Source: Bacteroidetes bacterium MedPE-SWsnd-G1
GTDB taxonomy: Bacteria; Bacteroidota; Bacteroidia; Flavobacteriales; Flavobacteriaceae
Reading direction: 5' to 3'
Length of the DNA stretch: 39,880 nt
NCBI GenBank assembly: GCA_001874265.1
Contig: MPDD01000026.1
Location: forward strand, 1 to 39,880
In this document: positions 15,928 to 25,363 of the stretch, in pieces
Layout: every line of letters starts with the position of its first letter
Numbering within the stretch: the stretch's first letter is position 1
Program-made: the position numbers and the translations under genes
The notes under the pieces: model-generated
The model's database searches: none
What the model saw: only the letters and a program-made list of their open reading frames with translations
What the model was told of the DNA's origin: nothing

Positions 15928-15965
15928 AGTTCTCGATACTTTATCCAAAGGATAAAACTCGAACT
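15928..15965. repeat. REP-like intergenic repeat 3
   Basis: Nested inverted repeats: AGTTC...GAACT outer arms and a 7-bp TTTATCC/GGATAAA hairpin with AAA loop inside, then TGACGA. The CTCGATAC...CTCGAACTGACG layout resembles another dispersed flavobacterial intergenic repeat. It ends about 30 bp before the transporter start. Confidence 0.6.
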
Positions 15966-16015
15966 GACGAAGCAATCTTTTTTATTTTAATATCTTCGTG
16001 TTTCAACAAACTCTC

Positions 16016-16705
16016 ATGACAACCCAAAAAAAGGCTTTAGCATTTAAAATTTATCTCATTCTTGCAGGAATGTTTATTGCTGCTCTGGTAGCCTCAAACC
16101 TAATTTTTCAAAAATTTTTTTATTGGAACCCGTTTGGACTATTTCGATTTGAGATATCTGTTGGTATACTTCCTTACCCTATTACTTTTTTAGTCACCGA
16201 TATAATTTCTGAGATTTATGGAAAAAAGAAAGCCAATCAGGTAGTTGTCGCTGGAATTGCCGCATCTGTTTTTTCAATGGGAATTATTTATGTTGCTAAT
16301 ATTGCTCCTGCAATTCCGAATTCTCCAGTTGATGATATCACATTTACAAAAGTCTTTGGTTTGTCTCCTATTGGAGTACTAGCTTCTATGATTGCATACC
16401 TTTTTGCTCAATTTATTGATATTCGAATTTTTCACTATTGGAAGGCAAAAACAAAAGGTAAACACTTATGGTTACGAAACAATTTTTCCACGTTTACATC
16501 TCAGTTCATAGATACTTTTACCGTTGTTGGACTCTTATGTATTTTTGAAGTATTGCCATGGGAGATGTTTGGAGGTTTATTACTCAGCGGCTTTCTATTT
16601 AAAATAATTATCGCCGCTTTGGATACACCAATTCTTTATGTACTCGTATATATGTTCAGAAAAGAGTTCGGATTAAAAATTGGTGAAGAAATTAAACTTC
16701 AATAG
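16016..16705 (+). CDS. queuosine-precursor transporter (YhhQ family)
   Basis: The protein matches the DUF165/YhhQ (Vut_1) family of inner-membrane transporters for queuosine precursors. Landmarks are LVASNLIFQKFF near the N-terminus, the YPITFLVTDIISEIYGKKKA motif, and the AQFIDIRIFHYWK and NFSTFTSQFIDTFTVV segments, with six or so membrane helices. I prefer ATG 16016 (MTTQKKALAFK, 229 residues). An in-frame ATG at 15998 adds six residues and sits only 9 bp after a -7-like TATCTTCG. QueA, a later queuosine enzyme, is encoded at 22.5-23.5 kb. The 3' end overlaps the converging DUF2797 gene by 14 bp. Confidence 0.85.
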   Translation: MTTQKKALAFKIYLILAGMFIAALVASNLIFQKFFYWNPFGLFRFEISVGILPYPITFLVTDIISEIYGKKKANQVVVAGIAASVFSMGIIYVANIAPAIPNSPVDDITFTKVFGLSPIGVLASMIAYLFAQFIDIRIFHYWKAKTKGKHLWLRNNFSTFTSQFIDTFTVVGLLCIFEVLPWEMFGGLLLSGFLFKIIIAALDTPILYVLVYMFRKEFGLKIGEEIKLQ

Positions 16706-17486
16706 AAACAACTAACCCTTCATTAGCTCGTACATTAAAAACGGTATTGTCTTCAAATATTAAATACTGGGCTTTAATCCCTTTCAGCACTCCACTAAAT
16801 GTTGGTATTTTAATCAAATTCAAACTCTTCACTTTTTCTGGGTATTGCTCTACGGGGAAATTTATATGAATCTCTTCCGAGTTTGCTTTAAGATAATATT
16901 CTTTGGCCTCATCGGGAATGTATTGCGATAATTGTTCTTTTACCGCTACCAAATCAGCATCCTCATTGTCATTAGTTAGCATCTTTCTCCAATTCGTTTT
17001 GTCGGCAACATGCTCTTTTAGTGCTACTTCAGTAATACCCGCCAAATATCTATTTGGTGCCTCTAAAATTTCGATGGCTTCATGCGCACCTTGATCAATC
17101 CATCGTGTTGGCACTTGTGCTTTTCTAGTAACCCCTACTTTTACGTTGCTAGAATTTGCTAAATACACTATATGTGGCTTTAATTGCATTTCTTTTTCAA
17201 ATTCTAAATCTCTATCCTCAACACCTAAATGTGCCTTGCTCAATTCTGGACGCATAATCCAATCTCCTGCCCTAGGGGTCTCAAAAAAACATGATTGACA
17301 AAAGCCTTGACGATATATCTGTTTTTCTAACCCACAATTCAGGCATTCATACTTTACAAATGACAGGGTTATCTCCTTATTTATTAACTGATTCACATTT
17401 AAAAAATCAGCTTCCATGTCTAAATAATATTGCACCACATCATTATTAGATGTCATCATTTTTTTAAGTACTCCTTGATAGGTCAT
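16692..17486 (-). CDS. DUF2797 protein with zinc finger
   Basis: A 264-residue cytoplasmic protein of the DUF2797 family. It has a four-cysteine zinc-finger-like segment (Cys48, Cys51, Cys63, Cys66). A central region then contains HIVYLANSSNVKVGVTR and TRWIDQGA, which resemble a GIY-YIG-type nuclease fold in layout. The role is unknown; an RNA- or DNA-related activity would fit the finger but is inference. The stop lies inside the end of the converging transporter gene. It is divergent from the GH3-like gene 43 bp away. Confidence 0.8.
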   Translation of the reverse strand: MTYQGVLKKMMTSNNDVVQYYLDMEADFLNVNQLINKEITLSFVKYECLNCGLEKQIYRQGFCQSCFFETPRAGDWIMRPELSKAHLGVEDRDLEFEKEMQLKPHIVYLANSSNVKVGVTRKAQVPTRWIDQGAHEAIEILEAPNRYLAGITEVALKEHVADKTNWRKMLTNDNEDADLVAVKEQLSQYIPDEAKEYYLKANSEEIHINFPVEQYPEKVKSLNLIKIPTFSGVLKGIKAQYLIFEDNTVFNVRANEGLVVSIEV

Positions 17487-17529
17487 TTTGAATTTGTATT
17501 TTTAACTCGATAAAGATACTCAATTAAGG

Positions 17530-19056
17530 ATGCCAATACCAATAGTAAATTCGATAATTTCGTGGTTTTTAAAAAAGAGGATTCATCAAATTGAATTGTT
17601 TTTAAAATACCCTAATGACGTTCAAGAAGAGTTATTGATGCGCTTAATTAAGAAATCTGAAAACACTGTTTTTGGGCTCACTTACAGTTTTAATTCGCTT
17701 CAATCTTATGAAGATTTTGCAGCCAGAATGCCTATTCAAAAATACGAATCCATTGCACAATATATAGAACGAAATAGGTCTGGAGAACAAAACATATTTT
17801 GGCCAACAACTATTAAATGGTTTGCAAAAAGTAGTGGTACAACCAACGCCAAGAGTAAGTTTATCCCTGTTAGCGATGAAGCCATTGAGAACTGCCATAT
17901 GAAGGCCGGAAAAGACATGCTATGCTTATACATTAACAATAATCCAAACACACAATTATTTACTGGCAAAGGATTACGATTAGGAGGTAGTTCTGCAATT
18001 TATGAAGATAACAACACGTATTTCGGAGATTTATCTGCAATTATAATTGAGAATATGCCGTTTTGGGCTGATTTTAGTTCTGCACCAAAACAAGAAACCG
18101 CATTAATGGGGGAATGGGAGGCAAAAATGGATGCCATAATTTCGGAAACCATAAATGAAAATATTACGAGTTTAGTTGGAGTTCCTAGTTGGATGCTTGT
18201 ACTTTTAAATAGGGTTTTAGATGTAACCGGAAAAGACAATATTTTAGAAGTTTGGCCCAATTTAGAAGTCTACTTTCACGGAGGGGTTAATTTTAACCCA
18301 TATCGTGAACAGTATAAAAAATTGATTCCAAAAAAAGACTTTAGATATTATGAAACCTATAATGCCTCAGAAGGCTTTTTTGGAATACAAGATCAAAACA
18401 ATTCAGATGAATTATTGCTAATGTTAGATTATGGAATATTCTATGAGTTTATTCCTATGAGTTCTTATGATGGTGAAAATTCTATTGCAATACCATTATC
18501 TAAAGTAAAGAAAAACACAAACTATGCTGTTGTAATTACAACCAATGGAGGGCTTTGGCGCTATTTAATTGGTGATACTGTTAAGTTTACCTCATTAGAC
18601 CCATATAGAATTAAGATTACGGGAAGAACCAAACACTTTATCAATGTTTTTGGAGAAGAATTGATTATAGAAAACGCCGAAGAAGCATTAAAACAAGCCT
18701 GTAAAAAAACGAATGCTAGAATTTCCGATTTCACGGTTGCTCCTATTTTTATGAATGGAAAAGAAAACGGCTCGCATGAGTGGATGATTGAATTTAGTAA
18801 GGCTCCCAAAAATTTAAATCTATTTACAGAATTATTAGACAATGCTTTAAAAGCTATTAATTCTGACTACGAAGCAAAACGCTATAACAACCTAACATTA
18901 TCAATGCCAAAAGTACACCAAGCAAGACAGGGTCTTTTTTATGATTGGTTAAAAATGAAAGGCAAACTAGGCGGGCAACACAAAATTCCAAGGCTTTCTA
19001 ATAAACGTGAATTTCTAGAAGAACTATTACAATTGAGCATTGTTACGAGCAATTAA
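17530..19056 (+). CDS. GH3-like acyl-adenylating enzyme
   Basis: The 508-residue protein matches the GH3 auxin-responsive family, plant acyl-amido synthetases that have close bacterial relatives, especially in Bacteroidota. Recognisable elements are WFAKSSGTTNAKSKFIPVS (the phosphate-binding Ser/Thr-rich motif of the ANL fold), YYETYNASEGFFGIQ (adenylate site), and LWRYLIGDTVKFTS with the following ITGRTKHFINVFGEEL hinge. The family joins a carboxylic acid to an amino acid through an acyl-AMP. The bacterial substrate is unknown. It overlaps the stop of the converging cyclase-family gene by 4 bp. Confidence 0.85.
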   Translation: MPIPIVNSIISWFLKKRIHQIELFLKYPNDVQEELLMRLIKKSENTVFGLTYSFNSLQSYEDFAARMPIQKYESIAQYIERNRSGEQNIFWPTTIKWFAKSSGTTNAKSKFIPVSDEAIENCHMKAGKDMLCLYINNNPNTQLFTGKGLRLGGSSAIYEDNNTYFGDLSAIIIENMPFWADFSSAPKQETALMGEWEAKMDAIISETINENITSLVGVPSWMLVLLNRVLDVTGKDNILEVWPNLEVYFHGGVNFNPYREQYKKLIPKKDFRYYETYNASEGFFGIQDQNNSDELLLMLDYGIFYEFIPMSSYDGENSIAIPLSKVKKNTNYAVVITTNGGLWRYLIGDTVKFTSLDPYRIKITGRTKHFINVFGEELIIENAEEALKQACKKTNARISDFTVAPIFMNGKENGSHEWMIEFSKAPKNLNLFTELLDNALKAINSDYEAKRYNNLTLSMPKVHQARQGLFYDWLKMKGKLGGQHKIPRLSNKREFLEELLQLSIVTSN

Positions 19057-19844
19057 TTTAACAACGCTATAATTCTTAAGGGCGCACCACTTCCTCCTTT
19101 AATTTTCATTGGTAAAGCAACGACATTAAATCCATAAGGAGGCAATTGATCTAAACTTGTTAAGTTTTCAAAAGCCGGGATATTTTCTGATAATAAAATT
19201 ACATGACTTCTAAAGTAGGTTGATTGCCCATAATCGATACTTGGCGTATCTAACCCTATGGCATTGATGTTTCTGTTCTTTACTAACCACGTAGCCGCCT
19301 TAGGATCTAAACCTGGAAAATGCAATTCTTTTACTGCATCTTCTCCTCTAGCGGTTGTACCCAAATATTTCTGAGCATCAGGGTAGAATTTTGAGAAACC
19401 CGTTTCTAACAACACAATACTTCCATCAGGAATTTCCATACCATGGTTATTTTCCCATGTTTTAAAATCATCAATATTAATTAAATAATCAGGATTGCCT
19501 TTTGCATTTGCAGTAACATCAATCTTAATTGCTGAACCCACTAAATTTTGAAGCGGTAATTGATCAACAGACATGGTGTTTTCTGCAAAATGAATAGGAG
19601 CATCTATATGTGTCCCTCCATGTTCTGCCGTTTCAAAATTATTGGCTGTATAGTAAAATCCTTTATCAGTAGTCCCTGCAAAAACTGTATCTAATTTAAA
19701 CTCCTTGGCTGTAACCCAATATAAAGTTTCGCTAGAATAATCGTGGCTTAAATCAACAATTTTCGAAAATCTCAATTTTGATTCGGTTTTTTCCGAACAA
19801 GAAATTAGAAAACATAATAAAACAAGTGATAAGAAATTTTTCAT
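19053..19844 (-). CDS. cyclase-family (kynurenine-formamidase-like) lipoprotein
   Basis: This 263-residue protein carries a lipoprotein signal (MKNFLSLVLLCFLISC, Cys16) and then a cyclase-family domain. That domain has DLSHDYS at about residue 31 and the metal-binding HGGTHIDAP motif (His75, His79, Asp81). Relatives include arylformamidases and isatin hydrolase, which open amide or lactam bonds with Mn or Zn. Here the enzyme is exported and lipid-anchored, so its substrate is likely extracellular. The 3' end overlaps the GH3-like gene. The lipoprotein gene behind it is 68 bp away on the same strand. Confidence 0.85.
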   Translation of the reverse strand: MKNFLSLVLLCFLISCSEKTESKLRFSKIVDLSHDYSSETLYWVTAKEFKLDTVFAGTTDKGFYYTANNFETAEHGGTHIDAPIHFAENTMSVDQLPLQNLVGSAIKIDVTANAKGNPDYLINIDDFKTWENNHGMEIPDGSIVLLETGFSKFYPDAQKYLGTTARGEDAVKELHFPGLDPKAATWLVKNRNINAIGLDTPSIDYGQSTYFRSHVILLSENIPAFENLTSLDQLPPYGFNVVALPMKIKGGSGAPLRIIALLN

Positions 19845-19912
19845 AGATAAACCGGCTAATTTTCAATTTTAAAAATAAATTGAACAATGCTAAGATATGA
19901 AAAATGAAAGGA

Positions 19913-20302
19913 TTAAGGTTTTACTTTTATTGAAGCAATACTATCAATATTTACATTATGTATCATTCCACCTACTAAATAGGTTGGTCCCATTCCTTTA
20001 AATTTATCTTCGTATGAAGACATCGAATTCAAGTAATATCGAAATTTAAATCCATCTTTTCTTGTTACTTTTAATACCAAAGGCTTATCGGTTTCGAGAA
20101 CAACTTTTTCTCCTCTACGATTTAAAACAATTAATTCTTTTAAGTTCTCGCCTTTAAAAAAAGTTGCAGTCTTTTCTTCTGTCAATGAATCTTTGACCGG
20201 AGTTGTTTTTTGCAATTGTGATTGCAAACTATTTGCATCGATTTCATAAGATTTACATGAAACTAAAAGTAGAAAACAAAGTGCAAGAAATTTATTCATC
20301 AA
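19913..20302 (-). CDS. hypothetical lipoprotein
   Basis: A 129-residue protein with a short lipoprotein signal (MMNKFLALCFLLLVSC, Cys16). The mature part is small and polar; KGENLKELIVLNRRGEKVVLETDKPLVLKVTRKDG looks like a beta-rich domain. No family is recognised. It begins 3 bp after the stop of the polyprenyl synthase gene, so the two are almost certainly co-transcribed. The second Met may be the true start. Confidence 0.72.
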   Translation of the reverse strand: MMNKFLALCFLLLVSCKSYEIDANSLQSQLQKTTPVKDSLTEEKTATFFKGENLKELIVLNRRGEKVVLETDKPLVLKVTRKDGFKFRYYLNSMSSYEDKFKGMGPTYLVGGMIHNVNIDSIASIKVKP

Positions 20303-20305
20303 AAC

Positions 20306-21283
20306 TTAAATTTTTCGTTCGATTACATAATTCACCATGGTGTGCAATGATGTTTTATACTCCGATTCTGGGTAACTATTTAAAATTTCCAAAGCCTCTT
20401 GCTGGTATGCTAACATTTTTTGAGTAGTATATTCTATTCCGCCTCTTTCTTTTACAAAAGCAATAACTTCTTTTACACGTTTTTTATCTTTATTGTGTTT
20501 TTTAACCGAGTTAATCAACCATTTGCGTTCTTTAGATTCGCAGTTGTTCAAAGCATAAATAAGCGGCAAAGTCATTTTCTGTTCTTTGATATCAATACCT
20601 GTTGGTTTCCCAATTTTGGCATCGGTATAATCAAATAAGTCATCTTTAATTTGGAACGCAATTCCAATCAATTCTCCAAACTTTCGCATTTTTTGGATCT
20701 CTACTTTATCTGCTCCAACTGAAGCTGCTCCTATACCACAACAAGCAGCAATTAATGTCGCTGTTTTCTGTCTAATAATCTCGTAATACACCTCTTCGGT
20801 AATATCTAATTTTCGAGCCTTTTCAATTTGAAGCAATTCTCCTTCACTCATTTCACGAACGGCAACTGAGATTAATTTCAACAAATCAAAATCATCATTA
20901 TCAATAGATAATAATAAGCCCTTAGATAATAAGAAGTCTCCAACTAATACAGCAATTTTATTTTTCCATAAAGCATTTAAAGAAAAGAATCCTCGACGTC
21001 TATTAGAGTCATCAACAACATCATCATGTACCAAGGTGGCTGTATGAATCAACTCAATAACCGAAGCGCCTCGATACGTTCGCTCATTAAACTTTCCATC
21101 AGAGACCATTTTAGCAACTAAAAAAACAAACATCGGACGCATTTGTTTTCCCTTACGACGGACTATATAATGTGTAATTCTATTGAGAAGGGGAACCTTT
21201 GAAGCCATAGACTCTTTGAATTTCTCTTCAAAGAGTTCCATTTCAGACAAAATGGGTTGTTTAATTTGTTCTACGACTTTCAT
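20306..21283 (-). CDS. polyprenyl diphosphate synthase
   Basis: The 325-residue enzyme is a trans-prenyltransferase. The first aspartate-rich motif is DDVVD (residues 87-91, LVHDDVVDDSNRRRG) and the second is DDLFD (214-218, FQIKDDLFDYTD); GKQMRP near residue 45-50 binds diphosphate. It condenses isopentenyl units onto an allylic primer, most likely making the C30-C40 side chain of menaquinone. Chain length cannot be read reliably. It follows rlmN by 47 bp in a leftward run and is closely followed by a lipoprotein gene. Confidence 0.92.
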   Translation of the reverse strand: MKVVEQIKQPILSEMELFEEKFKESMASKVPLLNRITHYIVRRKGKQMRPMFVFLVAKMVSDGKFNERTYRGASVIELIHTATLVHDDVVDDSNRRRGFFSLNALWKNKIAVLVGDFLLSKGLLLSIDNDDFDLLKLISVAVREMSEGELLQIEKARKLDITEEVYYEIIRQKTATLIAACCGIGAASVGADKVEIQKMRKFGELIGIAFQIKDDLFDYTDAKIGKPTGIDIKEQKMTLPLIYALNNCESKERKWLINSVKKHNKDKKRVKEVIAFVKERGGIEYTTQKMLAYQQEALEILNSYPESEYKTSLHTMVNYVIERKI

Positions 21284-21330
21284 TGAAGATTCAAAAATAA
21301 GAAAAGTTCCATTGACAAAGAAGTAGTTAT

Positions 21331-22371
21331 TTAAGAAGATTTATTTGCCAATTGACCACAAGCAGCATCTATATCTTTTCCTCTACTTCTGCGCACATTC
21401 ACAACAACATCATTCATTTCTAAAACTGCAACATAATCATCTATGGCGCGAGTTGATGCTTGTTGAAACTCACCATCATCAATTGGATTGTATTCTATGA
21501 GATTTACTTTACAAGGTACATAACTACAATATTTTACCAAAGCATCGATATCGGCTCTTGTATCGTTAATTCCTGCCCAAACAATGTACTCATAAGTAAT
21601 CATTCTTTCAGTTTTCTCATACCAATACTCTAATGATTCACGTAAATCTTCTAAAGGAAACCTATCATTAAATGGCATAATTTTCGTTCTGACTTCATCA
21701 ATTGCCGAATGCAAAGAAACCGCCAAATTAAATTTTACCTCGTCATCCGCCATTTTCTTAATCATCTTTGGGATACCCGAAGTTGAAACCGTTATTCGCT
21801 TTGGAGACATCCCTAATCCTTCAGGAGAAGTAATTTTATCAATTGACTTTAAAACGTTATTATAGTTCATCAATGGCTCTCCCATCCCCATAAAAACAAT
21901 ATTTGTCAACTTTCTATTATGATACAATAAACTCTCTTGATTTATAGCAGCTACTTGATCGTAAATCTCGTCAGGGTTTAAATTTCGCATTCGTTTTAAA
22001 CGGGCCGTTGCACAAAATTTACAATCTAAACTACATCCTACTTGACTCGAAACACACGCGGTAGTTCTAGTTGCTGTTGGAATCAAAACCGATTCAACCA
22101 TAAGTCCATCATGTAACTTAACAGCATTTTTTATAGTGCCATCATTACTTCGTTGCATTTCATCAACGCGTATATGATTAATTACAAAGTTATCTTCAAG
22201 CATTTGACGTGTTGCTTTTGAGATATTAGTCATATCATCAAAAGAATGTGCTACTTTATGCCATAACCACTCATAAACTTGATTTCCTCTAAAGGCTTTA
22301 TCGCCATTTTCTATAAAAAAATCTCTAAGCTGATCTTTAGATAATGCACGTATGTCTTTCTTCTTTGTCAA
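21331..22371 (-). CDS. rlmN: 23S rRNA (A2503-C2)/tRNA (A37-C2) methyltransferase, radical SAM
   Basis: RlmN (346 residues) methylates C2 of adenine 2503 in 23S rRNA and A37 in some tRNAs. The radical-SAM cluster motif is CSLDCKFC (Cys113, Cys117, Cys120), preceded by ACVSSQ with Cys106. The methyl-carrying catalytic Cys is Cys338 in DAACGQL. GMGEPLMNY and ITVSTSGI are also family marks. Together with queA upstream it forms an RNA-modification pair. A hairpin terminator lies between them. Confidence 0.95.
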   Translation of the reverse strand: MTKKKDIRALSKDQLRDFFIENGDKAFRGNQVYEWLWHKVAHSFDDMTNISKATRQMLEDNFVINHIRVDEMQRSNDGTIKNAVKLHDGLMVESVLIPTATRTTACVSSQVGCSLDCKFCATARLKRMRNLNPDEIYDQVAAINQESLLYHNRKLTNIVFMGMGEPLMNYNNVLKSIDKITSPEGLGMSPKRITVSTSGIPKMIKKMADDEVKFNLAVSLHSAIDEVRTKIMPFNDRFPLEDLRESLEYWYEKTERMITYEYIVWAGINDTRADIDALVKYCSYVPCKVNLIEYNPIDDGEFQQASTRAIDDYVAVLEMNDVVVNVRRSRGKDIDAACGQLANKSS

Positions 22372-22406
22372 ATCGAATATTTAATAGGTTGCAAATTTAA
22401 CATAAA

Positions 22407-22437
22407 AAAACTGGTGCAATGAATTACACCAGTTTTC
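22407..22437 (-). terminator. intrinsic terminator after queA (minus strand)
   Basis: On the minus strand CTGGTG... pairs with ...CACCAG; the stem can extend to 9 bp through one G-U, with a 4-nt loop, and is followed by seven Ts. It lies about 20 bp beyond the queA stop and upstream of rlmN, so rlmN must rely on read-through or its own promoter. Confidence 0.8.
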
Positions 22438-22459
22438 AATAATTTATATCTATAAATGA

Positions 22460-23509
22460 CTATAAAATCAACATCGCATCTCCATAAGAATAAAAACGGT
22501 ATTTCTCTTTAACAGCCTCTTCATATGCTTCTTTTAAGAAATCATGCCCTGCAAAAGCAGAAGTCATCATCATTAAAGTAGATTTAGGCATATGGAAATT
22601 TGTAATCATACAATTAGCGATACCAAAATCATAAGGAGGAAAAATAAATTTATTTGTCCATCCTTCAAATTCATTTAATTTTCCATTTGTAGAAACCGAA
22701 CTTTCTAAAGTTCTCATTGCTGTTGTTCCAACTGCACAAATTCTACGCTTTTTCTCCAAAGCACTATTCACCATTTTAGTGGCTAATTCGGGAATAAAGA
22801 TTTTCTCTGAATCCATTTTATGCTTTGATAAATCTTCAACTTCAACAGGATTAAATGTTCCTAAACCGACATGTAAAGTAACATTGGCAAAATCAACACC
22901 TTTTATCTCCAAACGCTTCAATAAATGCTTAGAGAAGTGTAATCCAGCAGTTGGTGCTGCAACAGACCCTTCATTCTTTGCATAAATCGTTTGGTAGCGC
23001 TCTTTATCTTCTGGCTCTGCCTCTCTTTTAATATATTTTGGCAATGGAGTTTCTCCTTGCTCTTTTAATCGCTGTCTAAATTCTTCATAGGATCCATCAA
23101 ATAAGAAACGTAATGTTCTTCCTCTAGATGTTGTATTGTCAATTACTTCAGCAACTAAACTTTCATCTTCTCCAAAAAACAACTTATTTCCAATTCTAAT
23201 TTTCCTTGCAGGATCTACTAAAACATCCCATAAACGTTGCTCTTCGTTTAATTCTCTCAACAAGAAAACTTCAATTCTAGCACCCGTTTTTTCTTTTTCA
23301 CCATATAATCTTGCAGGAAATACTTTCGTATCATTCAAGACCATTAAATCTCCTTCATCAAAATAATTGATCAAATCTTTGAACTGCTTGTGTTCAATAG
23401 TTTGTTCTTTTCTATTTAAGACCATAAGTCTAGACTCATCTCTGTGCTCTGCAGGATACTCAGCTAATAATTCTTCTGGTAATTCGAAATTGAATTTTGA
23501 TAACTTCAT
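22460..23509 (-). CDS. queA: S-adenosylmethionine:tRNA ribosyltransferase-isomerase
   Basis: QueA (349 residues) builds epoxyqueuosine on tRNA by transferring and isomerising the ribosyl part of SAM. The sequence has [26 protein letters not shown] at the N-terminus, [45 protein letters not shown] and [19 protein letters not shown], all strongly conserved. The putative queuosine-precursor transporter at 16.0 kb belongs to the same pathway. It follows aroA by 78 bp in the same direction. Confidence 0.96.
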   Translation of the reverse strand: MKLSKFNFELPEELLAEYPAEHRDESRLMVLNRKEQTIEHKQFKDLINYFDEGDLMVLNDTKVFPARLYGEKEKTGARIEVFLLRELNEEQRLWDVLVDPARKIRIGNKLFFGEDESLVAEVIDNTTSRGRTLRFLFDGSYEEFRQRLKEQGETPLPKYIKREAEPEDKERYQTIYAKNEGSVAAPTAGLHFSKHLLKRLEIKGVDFANVTLHVGLGTFNPVEVEDLSKHKMDSEKIFIPELATKMVNSALEKKRRICAVGTTAMRTLESSVSTNGKLNEFEGWTNKFIFPPYDFGIANCMITNFHMPKSTLMMMTSAFAGHDFLKEAYEEAVKEKYRFYSYGDAMLIL

Positions 23510-23587
23510 AAAAACTTCTAAAATTTAAAACGGTTGCAAATATACAACATCGATATAGGGGTTGTCAAGTGTTTGGCGTGAAAAGTT

Positions 23588-24793
23588 TTATTTTGTTAAA
23601 CTTTCTATATCCTTCCAAAAATCTGGATAGGATTTAGAGACCACATTGGCATCTTCAATTTCTAAAGAAGTCTTTAGCAATAAAGGTGCAAATGCCATAG
23701 CCATCCTATGATCGTCAAAAGTTTTAATTAGTACATCTTTGTTTATGTCAGTTGACGCTTTTAAATGTAAACTCTTATTTGTAACCGAGATATCTGCGCC
23801 TAACTTTGTCAATTCACTTTTTAGCGCCTCTAATCGATCTGTTTCTTTAATCTTTAAAGTGTGCAAGCCGGTTAAATCACAAGAAATACCCAATCCAAAA
23901 CAAGTAACCGCAATGGTTTGTGCAATATCTGGTGCACTTACTAAGTCGAATTCTATATGATTTTTACACGGTAATTCTTTTTTTAATGTTAGTGATGTTT
24001 CATTAAATGTTGAAGTCACTCCCAATTCTTTATAAAACTGAATTAATGAAGAATCCCCTTGCAAACTATGTTCTTTATAAGAACTAATTGTAATAGTAGC
24101 CTCTTCACTTAGAGCCACCAAACTATAATAATAAGATGCAGAACTCCAATCAGATTCAACAATTGCGGTGGTATCTTCAATCTCTTTTTGAGGTTGAACA
24201 AAAATAGTTGAATCCGTCCATTCAACTTTTACACCAATTGAGGCTAACAAACCTAAAGTCATTTTTATGTAAGGTACCGATGTAATTTTTCCTTCAAATT
24301 CTAATTCTAAACCATTCTCTAAACTTGGAGCAATTAAAAGCAATGCAGATACATATTGACTACTTACACCTCCATCAATAACTACTTTACCTCCTGAAAG
24401 TTTATTCCCTTGAATTCGAATTGGAGGGTAACCTTCGTTTAATTCATATGAAATGTTCGCACCTAAAGAACGCAATGCATCCACCAATATTTTAATTGGT
24501 CTTTCTTTCATTCGTTTAGAACCTGTCAGCACTGTTTCTCTACCATCTGCAACCGCAAAATAAGCCGTTAAAAATCGCATTGCGGTACCTGCATGACTAA
24601 TATCTATCACCTCTTCCTCTGAAGCCAATGCTTTTTGCATGTAATTGGCATCATCAGAATTACCAAGGTTTTCTATAGTAAGATTTGAAAAAAATTGTTT
24701 TAGAATTAATAAGCGATTCGACTCACTTTTAGATCCTGTAATTTGAATGTTCCCGTTCAAGGGTTTTGAATAGTGTTCTAATTTTAAATTCAC
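23588..24793 (-). CDS. aroA: 3-phosphoshikimate 1-carboxyvinyltransferase (EPSP synthase)
   Basis: EPSP synthase (401 residues) adds the enolpyruvyl group of PEP to shikimate 3-phosphate in aromatic amino-acid synthesis. The N-terminal GSKSESNR supplies the substrate-binding Lys/Ser/Arg; SHAGTAMRFLTAYFA is the PEP-binding loop, here differing from the common LGNAGTAMRPL; the late FDDHRMAMAFAPL carries the catalytic region. The loop variation is usual in Bacteroidota. It begins 3 bp after the small membrane protein gene, indicating co-transcription. Confidence 0.94.
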   Translation of the reverse strand: MNLKLEHYSKPLNGNIQITGSKSESNRLLILKQFFSNLTIENLGNSDDANYMQKALASEEEVIDISHAGTAMRFLTAYFAVADGRETVLTGSKRMKERPIKILVDALRSLGANISYELNEGYPPIRIQGNKLSGGKVVIDGGVSSQYVSALLLIAPSLENGLELEFEGKITSVPYIKMTLGLLASIGVKVEWTDSTIFVQPQKEIEDTTAIVESDWSSASYYYSLVALSEEATITISSYKEHSLQGDSSLIQFYKELGVTSTFNETSLTLKKELPCKNHIEFDLVSAPDIAQTIAVTCFGLGISCDLTGLHTLKIKETDRLEALKSELTKLGADISVTNKSLHLKASTDINKDVLIKTFDDHRMAMAFAPLLLKTSLEIEDANVVSKSYPDFWKDIESLTK

Positions 24794-24796
24794 TTC

Positions 24797-25036
24797 TTAC
24801 TTCTTTATATATTTATAATAACCCGCCATAAACAATCCATAAACTAAAGATAGTCCTACTTGCAATTGTAAAAACAGCATCCATTTTCCATCTTCAAATA
24901 GCTCGGTTTTCATGCCTTGAAATCCATCAAACTTAAAAATTCCCATAAATACTCTCATAAATCCAACTAGGATAAAAAATACTATAAAAAAACGGAGTGC
25001 TAATTTTAAAAAAGAAGTGTTTTTAAATCTATTCAT
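24797..25036 (-). CDS. small membrane protein
   Basis: A 79-residue protein with two probable membrane helices (about residues 9-31 and 53-73) and positively charged ends (MNRFKNTSFLK..., ...GYYKYIKK). It sits between the MazG-like gene (directly abutting) and aroA (3 bp), so it is part of that transcript. No family is recognised. Confidence 0.65.
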   Translation of the reverse strand: MNRFKNTSFLKLALRFFIVFFILVGFMRVFMGIFKFDGFQGMKTELFEDGKWMLFLQLQVGLSLVYGLFMAGYYKYIKK

Positions 25037-25363
25037 TTATTTTAGTTTCTCGTTATTATGATGGCGATCATGATCTCTTTTAGTTTTCAAATCTAATTTT
25101 TTATCAAAAGCATCTTGTAAATTAACACCTGTTTGATTCGCTAAACAAAGGACCACAAATAGTACATCTGCTAATTCTTCTCCTAAATCCTTATTCTTAT
25201 CAGATTCTTTTTCGCTTTGCTCTCCATATCTTCTTGCTATGATTCGAGCAACTTCACCAACTTCTTCGGTTAATTGTGCCATGTTTGTTAATTCGTTAAA
25301 ATAACGAACTCCATGTTCCTTGATCCAATTATCTACTTCTAATTGTGCTCCTTGAATATCCAT
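25037..25363 (-). CDS. MazG-like nucleotide pyrophosphohydrolase
   Basis: The 108-residue protein is an all-alpha NTP-PPase of the MazG-like superfamily. TEEVGEVARIIARRYGE holds the first ExxE helix and DLGEELADVLFVVLCLANQTGV the second ExxD metal-binding helix. Such short forms hydrolyse (d)NTPs to monophosphates and are usually viewed as house-cleaning enzymes. It is the first gene of the leftward aroA run. A -7-like TATCTTTG lies on the minus strand at 25453-25460. Confidence 0.88.
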   Translation of the reverse strand: MDIQGAQLEVDNWIKEHGVRYFNELTNMAQLTEEVGEVARIIARRYGEQSEKESDKNKDLGEELADVLFVVLCLANQTGVNLQDAFDKKLDLKTKRDHDRHHNNEKLK

